A DNA stretch of 11,291 nucleotides from Cephalothrix simula. Its lineage: Eukaryota; Nemertea; Palaeonemertea; Archinemertea; Cephalotrichidae. Under the pieces are notes generated by a model that was not told the DNA's origin, did not search any database, and was given only the letters and a program-made list of their open reading frames with translations. The stretch is from assembly GCA_035591015.1 (NCBI GenBank), contig JAXIUW010205065.1, forward strand, positions 1 to 11,291, written 5' to 3'. The translations under genes were made by a program, and so were the position numbers. Shown here in pieces: positions 6,701 to 11,291 of this stretch. Position 1 is the first letter of the stretch. Each line of letters opens with the position of its first letter.

Positions 6701-9261
6701 GTGTCGAAGCGTGCACAAAAAGCTGAATTCTTTTTTTTTGCATAATTTTGAGCAATCAAAATGACTTGTTGGGCCTCGTGCGGGGCAAAATGGATTATAC
6801 ATAAGCCCCTGTTTTTTTTCAATTTCGTAAAGACGCCTAAAAGATCCTGAAATTAAACAATCCACATAGCTAGTCAGTTGTTAAATTGAGATAATGACAT
6901 TTCTAAAATGCCCTTTCCTATAGACAAAAAATACTGACAAAGCCTGACAAAGCGATAAAGTTTTTACCAGATATTCTTCAAATTTAATTTACATGTATTT
7001 TCTTTTGAATTTCGAGTATTATTATATTTTACATTTTTCCTTTCAGCTATTCACATCCAAGCTCAAAACGCTCAACTGACAAAGCAGCTCCAAAATGAGA
7101 AGAATAGAAACCAAGAACTTCAGGACGAAATTGGTAGAATGGAAGATAAAGAAAGATATCTCCATGCCGAAAAACAAAGATTACTTATGGAAATCAGCGA
7201 AAAGGTACATATTTCGTCTTTTAATTGATTACTGGTAATTTGTATACTTTCTAGAAGCTAAAATTACTATTTCGGTATAACGAAACTCGCGAAAATCTAG
7301 AGGCGATGCTATTTATTTTTGTAAATAAATTTTTTCAATAGCTCGCTCGATTTCTAATTTTAAGAAATTTGTCTTTTGTATCTTTTAGGATACTAGTCAA
7401 ATGAAAACAAAGCACGATTGGGTTCAAGAAACAACACATCTCAAAAAGGAGCTTGAAGTTGCCCATAGTAAATTGGAAAATTTGAAATCACGAGTGGATG
7501 AGTTAGAGCAGATCAATGCAGAATTATCAGCTAATATTAAAATGAGAGAAAATAACATATCAAGAATGCAGGATTTAGTCCAGTAAGTTTGTTTAGATTT
7601 TCCCCAAAATCTCTTTTTGTTATAATTTCTGAAAATTGGTAATTTTCATACAAAAAGCGTTTTGTTATGAATTTGTCATGGTTACCAAATTTTTTGTTGA
7701 CAGACGTTACCGTGGTAACCTATCAGCATTACTTAAAGAGATTAATATGGATGTTAACTGGATGGGTGACAACATGTCACTACACAAACTTGCCCGGATG
7801 TGTTACTACAATGGGTAAAATTTGACCCTTGTTACTGAAATTATGTTGCATGTTCCATTCTAATTATTCTTTAACTTTCCAAGTTGTTTTAACTTATACC
7901 TTTTCCCAACACCGATCCAATGCATGTACATGTTTATTTCTTTTTAGTGAGATTTTTAATGACAATCACTTTGATTTTTGATAAGTACTAAAAATTTGAA
8001 ATATTCATGTACTATTTAACTAACATATTTATGAATTGTTAAATTCTATTTTAACAGTGGTTAGTAACTGTACCTGTTGCATTGGTTCACATCAAATACC
8101 CATAACGTTATGTAAGATCGAATGAATTAATTATATATTTACATGTATAAAAACTTCTATGTTATCAATCAAAAATCTCATTTAAAAAATTTGAGTGAAG
8201 TACAGCTTACTAACCCCCAACTGTATTACATATGAATACACAGTCCTGTTGTTCCGATTTACTTGTTTAAAAATTAACTTGTACTCAATGATTTAATTTT
8301 ATATTTACATGTACTTGATTTTTTTTCCAGTGAATGCAAGAAAAGATTTAACCCCGAAGGAGCTGATACCATTACCAGTTCCGCCAATTTGCAGCACAAA
8401 ACTCCAATTTCATCACCAGATGCAACCTATCGTCTTACTAAGGAAGCTTTGGATGAATTCAATCGATCAAATGAACACCAGAAAACTAGCCAATCACAAC
8501 AAAGTACCCCTACTATTCGACCTCAAAGCGCTGGACTTCCTGGAATCCGAAAAATGAGTCCTGCAATGGAAACCAATCACGTTGCATTTGATCGCATTGA
8601 TGGACCAATAAAACCAAAACAAGTGAGCTTTGAGCAGGACGCAACTAGTGATTCTGGCACTCAGATGTCGGAAAGGTCATCTACTGAAACTGAATCAGTT
8701 ACAACATCTGTGAGTCAACAAATTGATTCCAACTCACAGAAAAGATTCGTCAGTTACGAATCTCAAAAGCATGATTCACCTACTTCTCAAGGATCTTCGC
8801 GTTTTAGTGTTACGGACTATTTTGAAAAATACAACCCTCCACAAAAGAATACAAGTTTCCAAAATACATCTTCCCAGTATACAAGTTATATTTCTCCACC
8901 TCATGTTGTGAACTATTCATGTGCTCCAACTACTCCCCATTATAATATGCATTATTTAAATGCACAAAATAATTCTTATCAAGTTCAAGGTCATGTGGAC
9001 AATTCTTATTTAGGAAATCCAACACATGGTAGTTATCCAAATATATCTCATCATCATCAGTCTTTTGATTATGCTCCCACTGAGACTGATATTACGGACA
9101 CTTCTTTTGATGATGGAAAATCCATGACATCAGACTGTACTATTACTACCATTAGTTCAATTAACTCTCAGGATGATCGTTGTTTTAGAAATGGTTTGGC
9201 TAATCTAGATGCTAATATTGCTCGAATTCAATCAGCTTTGAAGCGTACTGTTGTCCGGTAA
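587..9261 (+). CDS. CCDC14: CCDC14-like coiled-coil centriolar-satellite protein (whole gene, ten exons)
   Basis: Exons 587-715, 2135-2683, 4071-4245, 4673-4819, 5166-5585, 6275-6661, 7047-7204, 7389-7582, 7704-7814 and 8331-9261 join without a frame break into 1,066 residues. Starting at the ATG at 2138 gives 1,022; human CCDC14 is about 950. Seen: a Ser-Pro repeat domain at 45-226, disordered Q/P/Y-rich sequence at 335-473, a conserved core and coiled coil at about 517-735, a disordered N/Y/S-rich tail, and a C-terminal motif at 1042-1066. The core LAMQPLRNENSQLRR and the tail FRNGLANLDANIAR match human CCDC14 as I remember it. Known of the family: human CCDC14 sits at centriolar satellites and centrosomes and has been reported to restrain centriole duplication. 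Inferred: the same location and role here. The family call is strong for exons 6 to 10; only exon 1 and the exact start are doubtful. Confidence 0.9.
716..2134 (+). other. Intron 1 or 5' flank
   Basis: The region is AT-rich, with no exon I can support. The open frame over 846-1037 is hydrophobic and AT-driven and has no paired splice sites. A tandem 23-base repeat lies at 1166-1211. The last 300 bases (about 1780-2134) are less AT-rich and could hold an alternative promoter: a TATATAG at 2044-2050 lies about 90 bases before the ATG at 2138. If the gene starts in exon 2, part of this stretch is 5' UTR and promoter rather than intron. Confidence 0.5.
1166..1211. repeat. Two-copy 23-base tandem repeat
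   Basis: Two adjacent 23-base units (1166-1188 and 1189-1211) share the first 17 bases, TATAATTAATGGGGCAT, exactly and differ at two of the last six. It is a simple local duplication in noncoding sequence. Confidence 0.85.
2113..2163 (+). promoter_or_regulatory. Short upstream ORF overlapping the ATG at 2138
   Basis: ATG at 2113 opens sixteen codons ending at TAG 2161-2163, in a different frame from the main ORF and overlapping its possible start. It matters only if transcription begins upstream of 2113 and this stretch is kept in the mRNA. Its context is weak (T at -3, G at +4). If exon 1 is spliced to 2120 or 2135, it is removed. Confidence 0.3.
2135..2683 (+). CDS. CCDC14: Exon 2: Ser-Pro repeat domain, possible translation start at 2138
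   Basis: This 183-codon exon begins after CAG at 2132-2134; an alternative acceptor, TAG at 2117-2119, keeps the same frame and adds five residues. It ends at GAG|GTAATT in phase 0. The ATG at 2138 has A at -3 and could be the real start, either from a local promoter or after leader trans-splicing, which is known in some tunicates. The exon encodes 17 Ser-Pro dipeptides and nine S-P-x-K motifs (SPTK, SPIK, SPEK, SPVK), organised in three 34 to 36 residue repeats and then a 13-residue duplication. S-P-x-K is the cyclin-dependent kinase consensus, so heavy cell-cycle phosphorylation is a fair inference. I recall no such repeat array in human CCDC14. Confidence 0.8.
2258..2569 (+). repeat. Three coding tandem repeats of 34-36 residues
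   Basis: Units at 2258-2365 (36 codons), 2366-2467 (34) and 2468-2569 (34) each begin SPSS, carry SPEKR, then a DDG or DDV, and end in a second S-P-x-K. Units 1 and 2 are nearly identical at the DNA level, sharing ACCAGCATTTCATT and CCAATCAAAGTTCCAAGA. Unit 3 is diverged in its second half. The hexamer AGTCCA, which encodes most of the Ser-Pro pairs, appears about fourteen times between 2172 and 2541. This points to recent slippage or unequal exchange rather than convergent selection. Confidence 0.9.
2603..2680 (+). repeat. Coding 13-residue tandem duplication
   Basis: GSRVDLSVISPIK (2603-2641) is followed directly by GSRLDLSLISPTE (2642-2680): a 39-base unit duplicated in frame at the end of exon 2. 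It is distinct from the 34-36 residue units but keeps the ISP core. Confidence 0.9.
2684..4070 (+). other. Intron 2
   Basis: Phase-0 intron of 1,387 bases from GTAATT to a T-rich TTATTTTTAG. I see no exon or RNA gene in it. A less AT-rich patch lies around 3110-3240, with a ten-base near-repeat starting GGTAAAC at 3113 and 3123. A hairpin-forming inverted repeat lies at 3586-3622. Confidence 0.85.
3586..3622. repeat. Inverted repeat in intron 2
   Basis: TACACCTTT at 3586-3594 and AAAGGTGTA at 3614-3622 are perfect 9-base complements around a 19-base loop. The sequence can fold as RNA or could be the remnant of a foldback element; nothing else supports a function. Confidence 0.6.
4071..4245 (+). 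CDS. CCDC14: Exon 3: basic/Ser patch and N-terminal CCDC14-like motif
   Basis: The exon begins after TTTTAG and ends at CAA|GTAAGT, phase 0 in and phase 1 out, covering residues 227 to 285 (last codon split). It starts with a basic Gly/Arg/Ser stretch (GSKKRGTGRGSSTSR), then STDSETDVKKFNKDLDKC, then SRLLGDMLEKDP. The second half resembles the human CCDC14 N-terminal segment that runs from an SDSE acidic stretch into a C-x-x-L-L-R-D-I-L helix. This is the earliest part of the gene I can align to the family, though the similarity is short. Confidence 0.88.
4246..4672 (+). other. Intron 3
   Basis: Phase-1 intron of 427 bases, GTAAGT to CTTTTTTAG. It contains two perfect copies of the palindrome TGATTCGAATCA (4484-4495 and 4517-4528) and a related GAATCGAATCAG near 4445. 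No coding content is seen. Confidence 0.85.
4484..4528. repeat. Repeated 12-base palindrome TGATTCGAATCA
   Basis: The same self-complementary 12-mer occurs at 4484-4495 and 4517-4528, with a partial third copy near 4443-4454. It may be a binding-site cluster or a local duplication. Being intronic, it could act as an enhancer element, but nothing here proves that. Confidence 0.6.
4673..4819 (+). CDS. CCDC14: Exon 4: disordered Ser/Lys/Thr-rich linker
   Basis: Phase-1 in, phase-1 out, 147 bases (residues 285-334). The encoded stretch begins TLPNSHKPTKSSSLKSASKK and ends in FTPETPTG; it is rich in Ser, Thr and Lys and predicted disordered. The donor GAG|GTAAGT is a full consensus. The length is a multiple of three and the phases match, so skipping the exon would keep the frame. 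I see no recognisable domain. Confidence 0.88.
4820..5165 (+). other. Intron 4
   Basis: Phase-1 intron of 346 bases, GTAAGT to TTTTTTTAG. It holds an 18-base tandem duplication at 4895-4930, then a run of ten C (4942-4951) directly followed by eight A. No exon is seen. Confidence 0.85.
4895..4930. repeat. Perfect two-copy 18-base tandem repeat
   Basis: ATGATGATTATTGATGCA occurs at 4895-4912 and again at 4913-4930 without a mismatch, so it is probably a recent duplication. A C10-A8 homopolymer pair follows eleven bases later. Confidence 0.95.
5166..5585 (+). CDS. CCDC14: Exon 5: Q/P/Y/M-rich disordered region with an RVxF-like motif
   Basis: Phase-1 in, phase-1 out, 420 bases (residues 334-474), from TTTTTAG to CAG|GTATGT. 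After SPSKIQK and a Ser/Pro stretch comes a low-complexity segment (residues about 374-422) dominated by Gln, Pro, Tyr, Met and Asn, of the prion-like type. Next is PKKVHFD at about 429-435, where K-V-H-F fits the protein phosphatase 1 docking consensus, and then a Pro/His/Ser tail. The central CCDC14 core follows in the next exon. The exon is symmetric, so skipping it would keep the frame. Confidence 0.9.
5797..5860 (+). mobile_element. Possible degenerate tRNA-derived SINE (A and B boxes)
   Basis: TGGCGACATTGG at 5797-5808 loosely resembles the pol III A box, and GGTTCGAGCC at 5851-5860 is close to the B-box consensus GGTTCRANNCC. The spacing of 54 bases is in a usable range. The arms around the B box do not pair well enough for a functional tRNA, so if real it is a decayed SINE or tRNA pseudogene. 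The A-box match is weak. Confidence 0.25.
6051..6161. mobile_element. Short element with 12-base terminal inverted repeats (MITE-like)
   Basis: AAATACTGGGTT at 6051-6062 is exactly complementary to AACCCAGTATTT at 6150-6161, enclosing 87 bases with some internal complementarity (CTCTG near 6091 and CAGAG near 6125). The structure suits a miniature inverted-repeat transposable element or a foldback. No clean target-site duplication is visible next to the arms, so the mobile origin is inferred from structure alone. Confidence 0.4.
6275..6661 (+). CDS. CCDC14: Exon 6: conserved CCDC14 core and start of the coiled coil
   Basis: Phase-1 in, phase-1 out, 387 bases (residues 474-603), from TTTTTCAG to AAT|GTAAGT. 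It opens with a Pro/Ser linker. From about residue 514 it runs LRYLIGEVKSALN, DRLFRDIEGLVQQL and DLAMQPLRNENSQLRRRLR (about 561-579), then ITNQQLKERERIEKE. The last two blocks correspond closely to the human CCDC14 core, where I recall LAMQPLRSENAQLRRQLR followed by ILNQQL. This exon carries the family identification. The helix is rich in Leu, Gln, Arg and Glu and leads straight into the coiled coil of exons 7 and 8. Confidence 0.95.
6662..7046 (+). other. Intron 6
   Basis: Phase-1 intron of 385 bases, GTAAGT to TTTCCTTTCAG. A TACATGTA palindrome lies at 6990-6997. I see no coding or RNA feature in it. Confidence 0.88.
7047..7204 (+). CDS. CCDC14: Exon 7: coiled coil
   Basis: Phase-1 in, phase-0 out, 158 bases (residues 603-655), from TTTCAG to AAG|GTACAT. 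It encodes an unbroken amphipathic helix rich in Gln, Glu, Lys and Leu (IHIQAQNAQLTKQLQNEKN, later RMEDKERYLHAEKQR) without proline, typical of a parallel coiled coil. It corresponds to the coiled-coil stretch after the LAMQPLR core in the human protein. Confidence 0.93.
7389..7582 (+). CDS. CCDC14: Exon 8: coiled coil
   Basis: Phase-0 in, phase-2 out, 194 bases (residues 656-720), from TCTTTTAG to CCA|GTAAGT. It continues the coiled coil (THLKKELEVAHSKLENLKSR, then VDELEQINAELSANIKMRE) and ends RMQDLVQ. Human CCDC14 has a matching stretch that ends in an R-x-R-E-L-x-x-x-L-Q segment. There is no proline, and the heptad-like spacing of Leu, Val and Ile is regular. Confidence 0.93.
7704..7814 (+). 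CDS. CCDC14: Exon 9: end of the coiled coil and conserved helix
   Basis: Phase-2 in, phase-2 out, 111 bases (residues 720-757), from TTGACAG to TGG|GTAAAA. It encodes QRYRGNLSALLKEINMDV and then WMGDNMSLHKLARMCYYNG. NLSALLKEIN lines up with the human SMAKLLSDLS helix that follows the coiled coil. The donor is the weakest in the gene, yet the frame and the match on both sides support it. Skipping the exon would preserve the frame. Confidence 0.9.
7815..8330 (+). other. Intron 9
   Basis: Phase-2 intron of 516 bases, GTAAAA to TTTTTTTTCCAG. It is very AT-rich. The 13-mer ATATTTACATGTA occurs at 8135-8147 and 8301-8313, the second copy just upstream of the acceptor tract. I see no exon in it. 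Confidence 0.85.
8331..9261 (+). CDS. CCDC14: Exon 10: disordered tail and conserved CCDC14 C-terminus
   Basis: The last coding exon runs 931 bases from TTCCAG in phase 2 to TAA at 9259-9261 (residues 757-1066). After ECKKRFNPEGAD comes a long disordered stretch. It includes PKQVSFE (about 852-858), whose K-Q-V-S-F is a second RVxF-like phosphatase-docking candidate, and an N/Y/S/Q/H-rich low-complexity segment from about 918 to 1000. An acidic TDITDTSFDDGKSMTSDCT block precedes the terminal FRNGLANLDANIARIQSAL (1042-1060). Human CCDC14 ends in a nearly identical FRNGLAALDANIARLQ motif after a similar Ser/Thr/Asp block, so both the family and the stop codon are well supported. Confidence 0.95.
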
Positions 9262-9508
9262 TATATGGCAGTCAAATGACATTTCTAATGGCATTAAATG
9301 ATTGTTATTTTTGTTAAATGTCTCAATGAATTTATTTAAATTTTATTGATTTAAATTGTGCTATTATTTACGTTTCGTGTGTTCATTGTATGTTATATGT
9401 TGATGTTTTAGCATTCTCGTACTCAAAAAAAAAAATTTGTGATAACTTGCTCGCATATTTTTTCCTCTTATAAGCTGTATAGCCTGTTAAATATAAACAT
9501 TTTTATAT

Positions 9509-9516
9509 TGTATATA
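9509..9516 (+). promoter_or_regulatory. Pumilio-type element TGTATATA
   Basis: TGTATATA fits the PUF-protein RNA consensus UGUANAUA and lies in the probable 3' UTR. The flanking sequence is AT-rich, so a chance match is quite possible. It overlaps the early ATTAAA by one base. Confidence 0.35.
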
Positions 9517-9829
9517 TTAAATTTATTCGTCCTTGACAAATTGTTTTGAAATACAAAAATTATAGTAAAGCTTAAATTCTATAGTATAAAATGTGATTTA
9601 GTGATAAAATTATAGAAATCGCATGTCGATGAAATTATTAATGTGTTGTATTTTATAAATTTCTAAATCACTGAAATATTTTTAACTTTTTTTAATTATT
9701 AACCCTGGTTGATTCCAGGTTTGTAATTATACTGATTATCTATCTAGATTAAGTAGTTTATCTTAAATTACAAAAAATATTAGATGGTTTAATTATTGAT
9801 CTGCTGTGCGGATCGGCTATAAAGATTAT

Positions 9830-9846
9830 TGTATATAATGTAAATA
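9830..9846 (+). promoter_or_regulatory. Pair of Pumilio-type elements
   Basis: TGTATATA at 9830-9837 and TGTAAATA at 9839-9846 both fit UGUANAUA and are separated by one base, just upstream of the ATTAAA at 9868. A close pair next to a poly(A) signal is a pattern seen in PUF-regulated maternal mRNAs. Whether this one is bound is unknown. Confidence 0.4.
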
Positions 9847-9867
9847 GTAAATATTTATAAATATTGT

Positions 9868-9873
9868 ATTAAA
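9868..9873 (+). terminator. Candidate poly(A) signal ATTAAA
   Basis: This is the commonest variant of AATAAA, about 600 bases after the stop, with a T/GT-rich stretch 25 to 45 bases downstream. It is chosen because no AATAAA occurs between the stop and here. Confidence 0.4.
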
Positions 9874-10080
9874 ATATTTATTAGCATCATAATTGAATTG
9901 TTTTTGCTTTTCTCTGTCAGCTTCAGCTTTTTTTATAAATTCCTTAAGTTGTGTCTTATTATAATTATGGCCATTTTTAATGTTGGGGTTATTCGACCTT
10001 TTTTCGACCCTAAGTGATGATCACTCTTTTTGGTACATTAAGTTTCAATGAATAGGTCCCGTTGTCAACTTTTATTGTGT

Positions 10081-10104
10081 ATGATTATAGCAATGATTAT
10101 AGCA
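10081..10104. repeat. Perfect two-copy 12-base tandem repeat
   Basis: ATGATTATAGCA at 10081-10092 is repeated exactly at 10093-10104 in intergenic sequence. Confidence 0.95.
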
Positions 10105-10427
10105 GTTTTATTGTGAAAACTTCGTCTATAATACATACACTTTACATTTACCTGACTAGTCGACTGATACTGAAGGTGAATCTATGTTCAAATTACCCCT
10201 TTCATGGCTTCGACAAACCCAAGAGTACAAAATCTGACTAAAACTATATATTCAATCCACTAATTATATTTCGAAAAACCACACTATATAGACGGACAAA
10301 AATATTAAAAACATTGACATGCAGTTAATTTATACAGTGAATAATCCTGATTATCATTATTTTTATCTCGTAACAATATTGCTAATATTTTCTACTACAC
10401 TACGCTGAAGTTACGCTCGTAAAATCC

Positions 10428-10510
10428 TATCTAAAATACGTATACATGTAATATCATATCTAAAATAGGCCTACATATTTATATAGTTTTTTAGAAAATT
10501 ATCTAAAATA
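10428..10510. repeat. Three spaced copies of TATCTAAAATA
   Basis: The 11-mer occurs at 10428-10438, 10457-10467 and 10500-10510, with sequence between copies that is only loosely similar. It may be a decayed tandem array of about 30-40 bases. Confidence 0.7.
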
Positions 10511-10741
10511 CCAGAAAATTCGTTGAGAATGTTAAAAAAATGCGATACCATCACAGTAAAATTAAGATGTCAAAGCGCGTGATTAAATCAAAGATTAAAA
10601 GAATCACAAAATGCATTCATAGTGCTTAGTAAACATGCAATACTGAAATAGTACGTGACAAATGGCACAGAAAAATAAAATGAAATTAATATAATGAAAA
10701 ATGAGTCTGATAAAAAGTTGATCTGCTTGGTTTTATCTTGC

Positions 10742-10747
10742 TTTATT
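10742..10747 (-). terminator. Candidate poly(A) signal of the minus-strand gene
   Basis: AATAAA on the minus strand lies immediately after the TAA of the terminal exon. If used, the 3' UTR would be only about 20-40 bases; more distal signals exist near 10106 and 10070. Confidence 0.3.
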
Positions 10748-10927
10748 TTACCACTGGGATATATAATCATTAGAAGTGTACCGATTAGGAAGTTTTGCCG
10801 TGTAAACTTGTTCATTTTGTGGCATCATTTGACATGATTTGTTAAATTGAAAGTCAGCATTCGAGACTGGGAAACCATTTTGTTCAGCCTGTGTTTGAAA
10901 TTCAGCCATTTTTCTATTCTTCTCGGC
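10748..10927 (-). CDS. Terminal exon of an unrecognised convergent gene (partial)
   Basis: Read on the minus strand, a T-rich acceptor (TTTTTTTTAAG) is followed by 59 codons and TAA at 10750-10748. The residues begin AEKNRKMAEFQTQAEQNGF, continue through PVSNADFQFNKSCQMMPQNE and end QVYTAKLPNRYTSNDYISQW. The composition is plainly protein-like: polar and charged, with spaced Tyr and Phe, unlike AT-rich noise. The phase is 0 if the acceptor is right. It looks like a cytoplasmic C-terminal tail with tyrosines (VYTAKL, RYTSNDY), as in many membrane proteins, but I cannot name a family. The rest of the gene lies beyond the right edge. An AATAAA on the minus strand lies directly after the stop (10747-10742), which would make a very short 3' UTR. 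Confidence 0.65.
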   Translation of the reverse strand, partial: AEKNRKMAEFQTQAEQNGFPVSNADFQFNKSCQMMPQNEQVYTAKLPNRYTSNDYISQW

Positions 10928-11291
10928 CTTAAAAAAAACATTTTAGCATTACTGATAATCACTTACATACTTATTACATACCATTTAGCTTGAAATATAA
11001 TAACGTAATTTTTAATCTTGCCTTTAATCGTGAATAATTTTCACGGGTATGATTTTTGTTATAATATGTATAATTTTAAGGTTAAGTAAGTAGCTTTGGG
11101 AATTAACATAAACCGGGGAGACATGGACATTATGCTTCTTTTTGATTTATTATGCCTATGTAAGACAAAGTTGCCAAAGTAGACAGCAAATGAACTATAT
11201 AACAGAATTGCATAGGTAGTTCAATAATCAATGCGTTAAGCTTTACAATGATAAGTCATGATTGAGCATAAAGATCATAGAGACCGTCTCA
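10928..11291 (-). other. Intron of the convergent minus-strand gene (partial)
   Basis: Sequence upstream of the terminal exon on the minus strand. It shows no open stretch with protein-like composition, so it is read as intron. GTATGT-like strings near 10970-10980 could be donors, but no exon in front of them is convincing. Confidence 0.45.

Larger units (their letters stand above)
9262..9890 (+). other. Probable 3' UTR of the CCDC14-like gene
   Basis: AT-rich sequence follows the stop. The most convincing poly(A) signal is ATTAAA at 9868-9873, followed by a T/GT-rich stretch near 9898-9918; an earlier ATTAAA at 9516-9521 is possible. No AATAAA is present in this stretch. The end at about 9890 is inferred. 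The region carries Pumilio-type motifs and a small hairpin (CCTGG 9704-9708 with CCAGG 9715-9719). Confidence 0.5.
9891..10747. other. Convergent intergenic region
   Basis: AT-rich and without a supported gene. It contains a perfect 12-base tandem repeat (10081-10104) and three spaced copies of TATCTAAAATA (10428-10438, 10457-10467, 10500-10510). Part of it is presumably the 3' UTR or flank of the minus-strand gene. AATAAA on the minus strand (10742-10747) sits right after that gene's stop; others lie near 10070 and 10106. Confidence 0.5.

Noticed and set aside
8309-8911. Plus-strand frames at 8309-8557 and 8723-8911
   Set aside because: Out-of-frame shadows of exon 10, whose frame carries the conserved C-terminus.
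10588-10815. Minus-strand 75-codon frame
   Set aside because: Out-of-frame shadow of the terminal exon at 10748-10927, running on into AT-rich noncoding sequence; the other frame has the protein-like composition.
11279-11290. Small palindrome GAGAC-C-GTCTC at the right edge
   Set aside because: Five-base arms around one base are expected by chance and nothing around it gives it a role.
1-11291. CRISPR array, defence system, prophage or transposase gene
   Set aside because: The spliced exon structure and CCDC14 family match show animal nuclear DNA; there are no regularly spaced repeats with unique spacers and no enzyme domains of mobile elements.

Overview
The window is a piece of an AT-rich animal genome. 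Coding blocks are broken by introns of about 120 to 1,400 bases with GT...AG ends. Most introns have T-rich acceptors, and there are no bacterial-type operons or ribosome-binding sites. The taxon cannot be fixed from the sequence. Compact introns, low GC and a diverged version of a vertebrate centrosomal gene suit a marine invertebrate; a tunicate would fit, but that is a guess.

Most of the window (about 587 to 9261, plus strand) is one multi-exon gene, which I identify as the orthologue of vertebrate CCDC14, a centriolar-satellite coiled-coil protein. Nine exons from about 2135 to 9261 join in a continuous frame. Two blocks match human CCDC14 as I recall it: a leucine/glutamine/arginine-rich core in exon 6 and the last 25 residues in exon 10. 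A further coding-looking exon at 587-715 is phase-compatible and may be the true first exon. With it the protein is 1,066 residues; from the ATG at 2138 it is 1,022. Residue numbers below use the long form with exon 2 starting at 2135; subtract 44 for the short form.

Layout: 1-53 looks like the last codons of an upstream plus-strand gene. 54-586 is intergenic and contains a GC-rich foldback. 587-9261 is the CCDC14-like gene, followed by a probable 3' UTR to about 9890. 9890-10747 is AT-rich intergenic sequence. 10748-10927 on the minus strand is the terminal exon of a convergent gene that I do not recognise, with its intron running off the right edge.

The predicted protein has a Ser-Pro-rich N-terminal repeat domain (nine S-P-x-K motifs), a long disordered Q/P/Y-rich stretch, a conserved central coiled coil, a second disordered N/Y/S-rich stretch and a conserved C-terminal motif. 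I see no CRISPR, viral, toxin or mobile-enzyme genes. The most notable points are the lineage-specific S-P-x-K repeats, two RVxF-like phosphatase-docking motifs, the cassette-like symmetric exons and the two unnamed flanking coding pieces.
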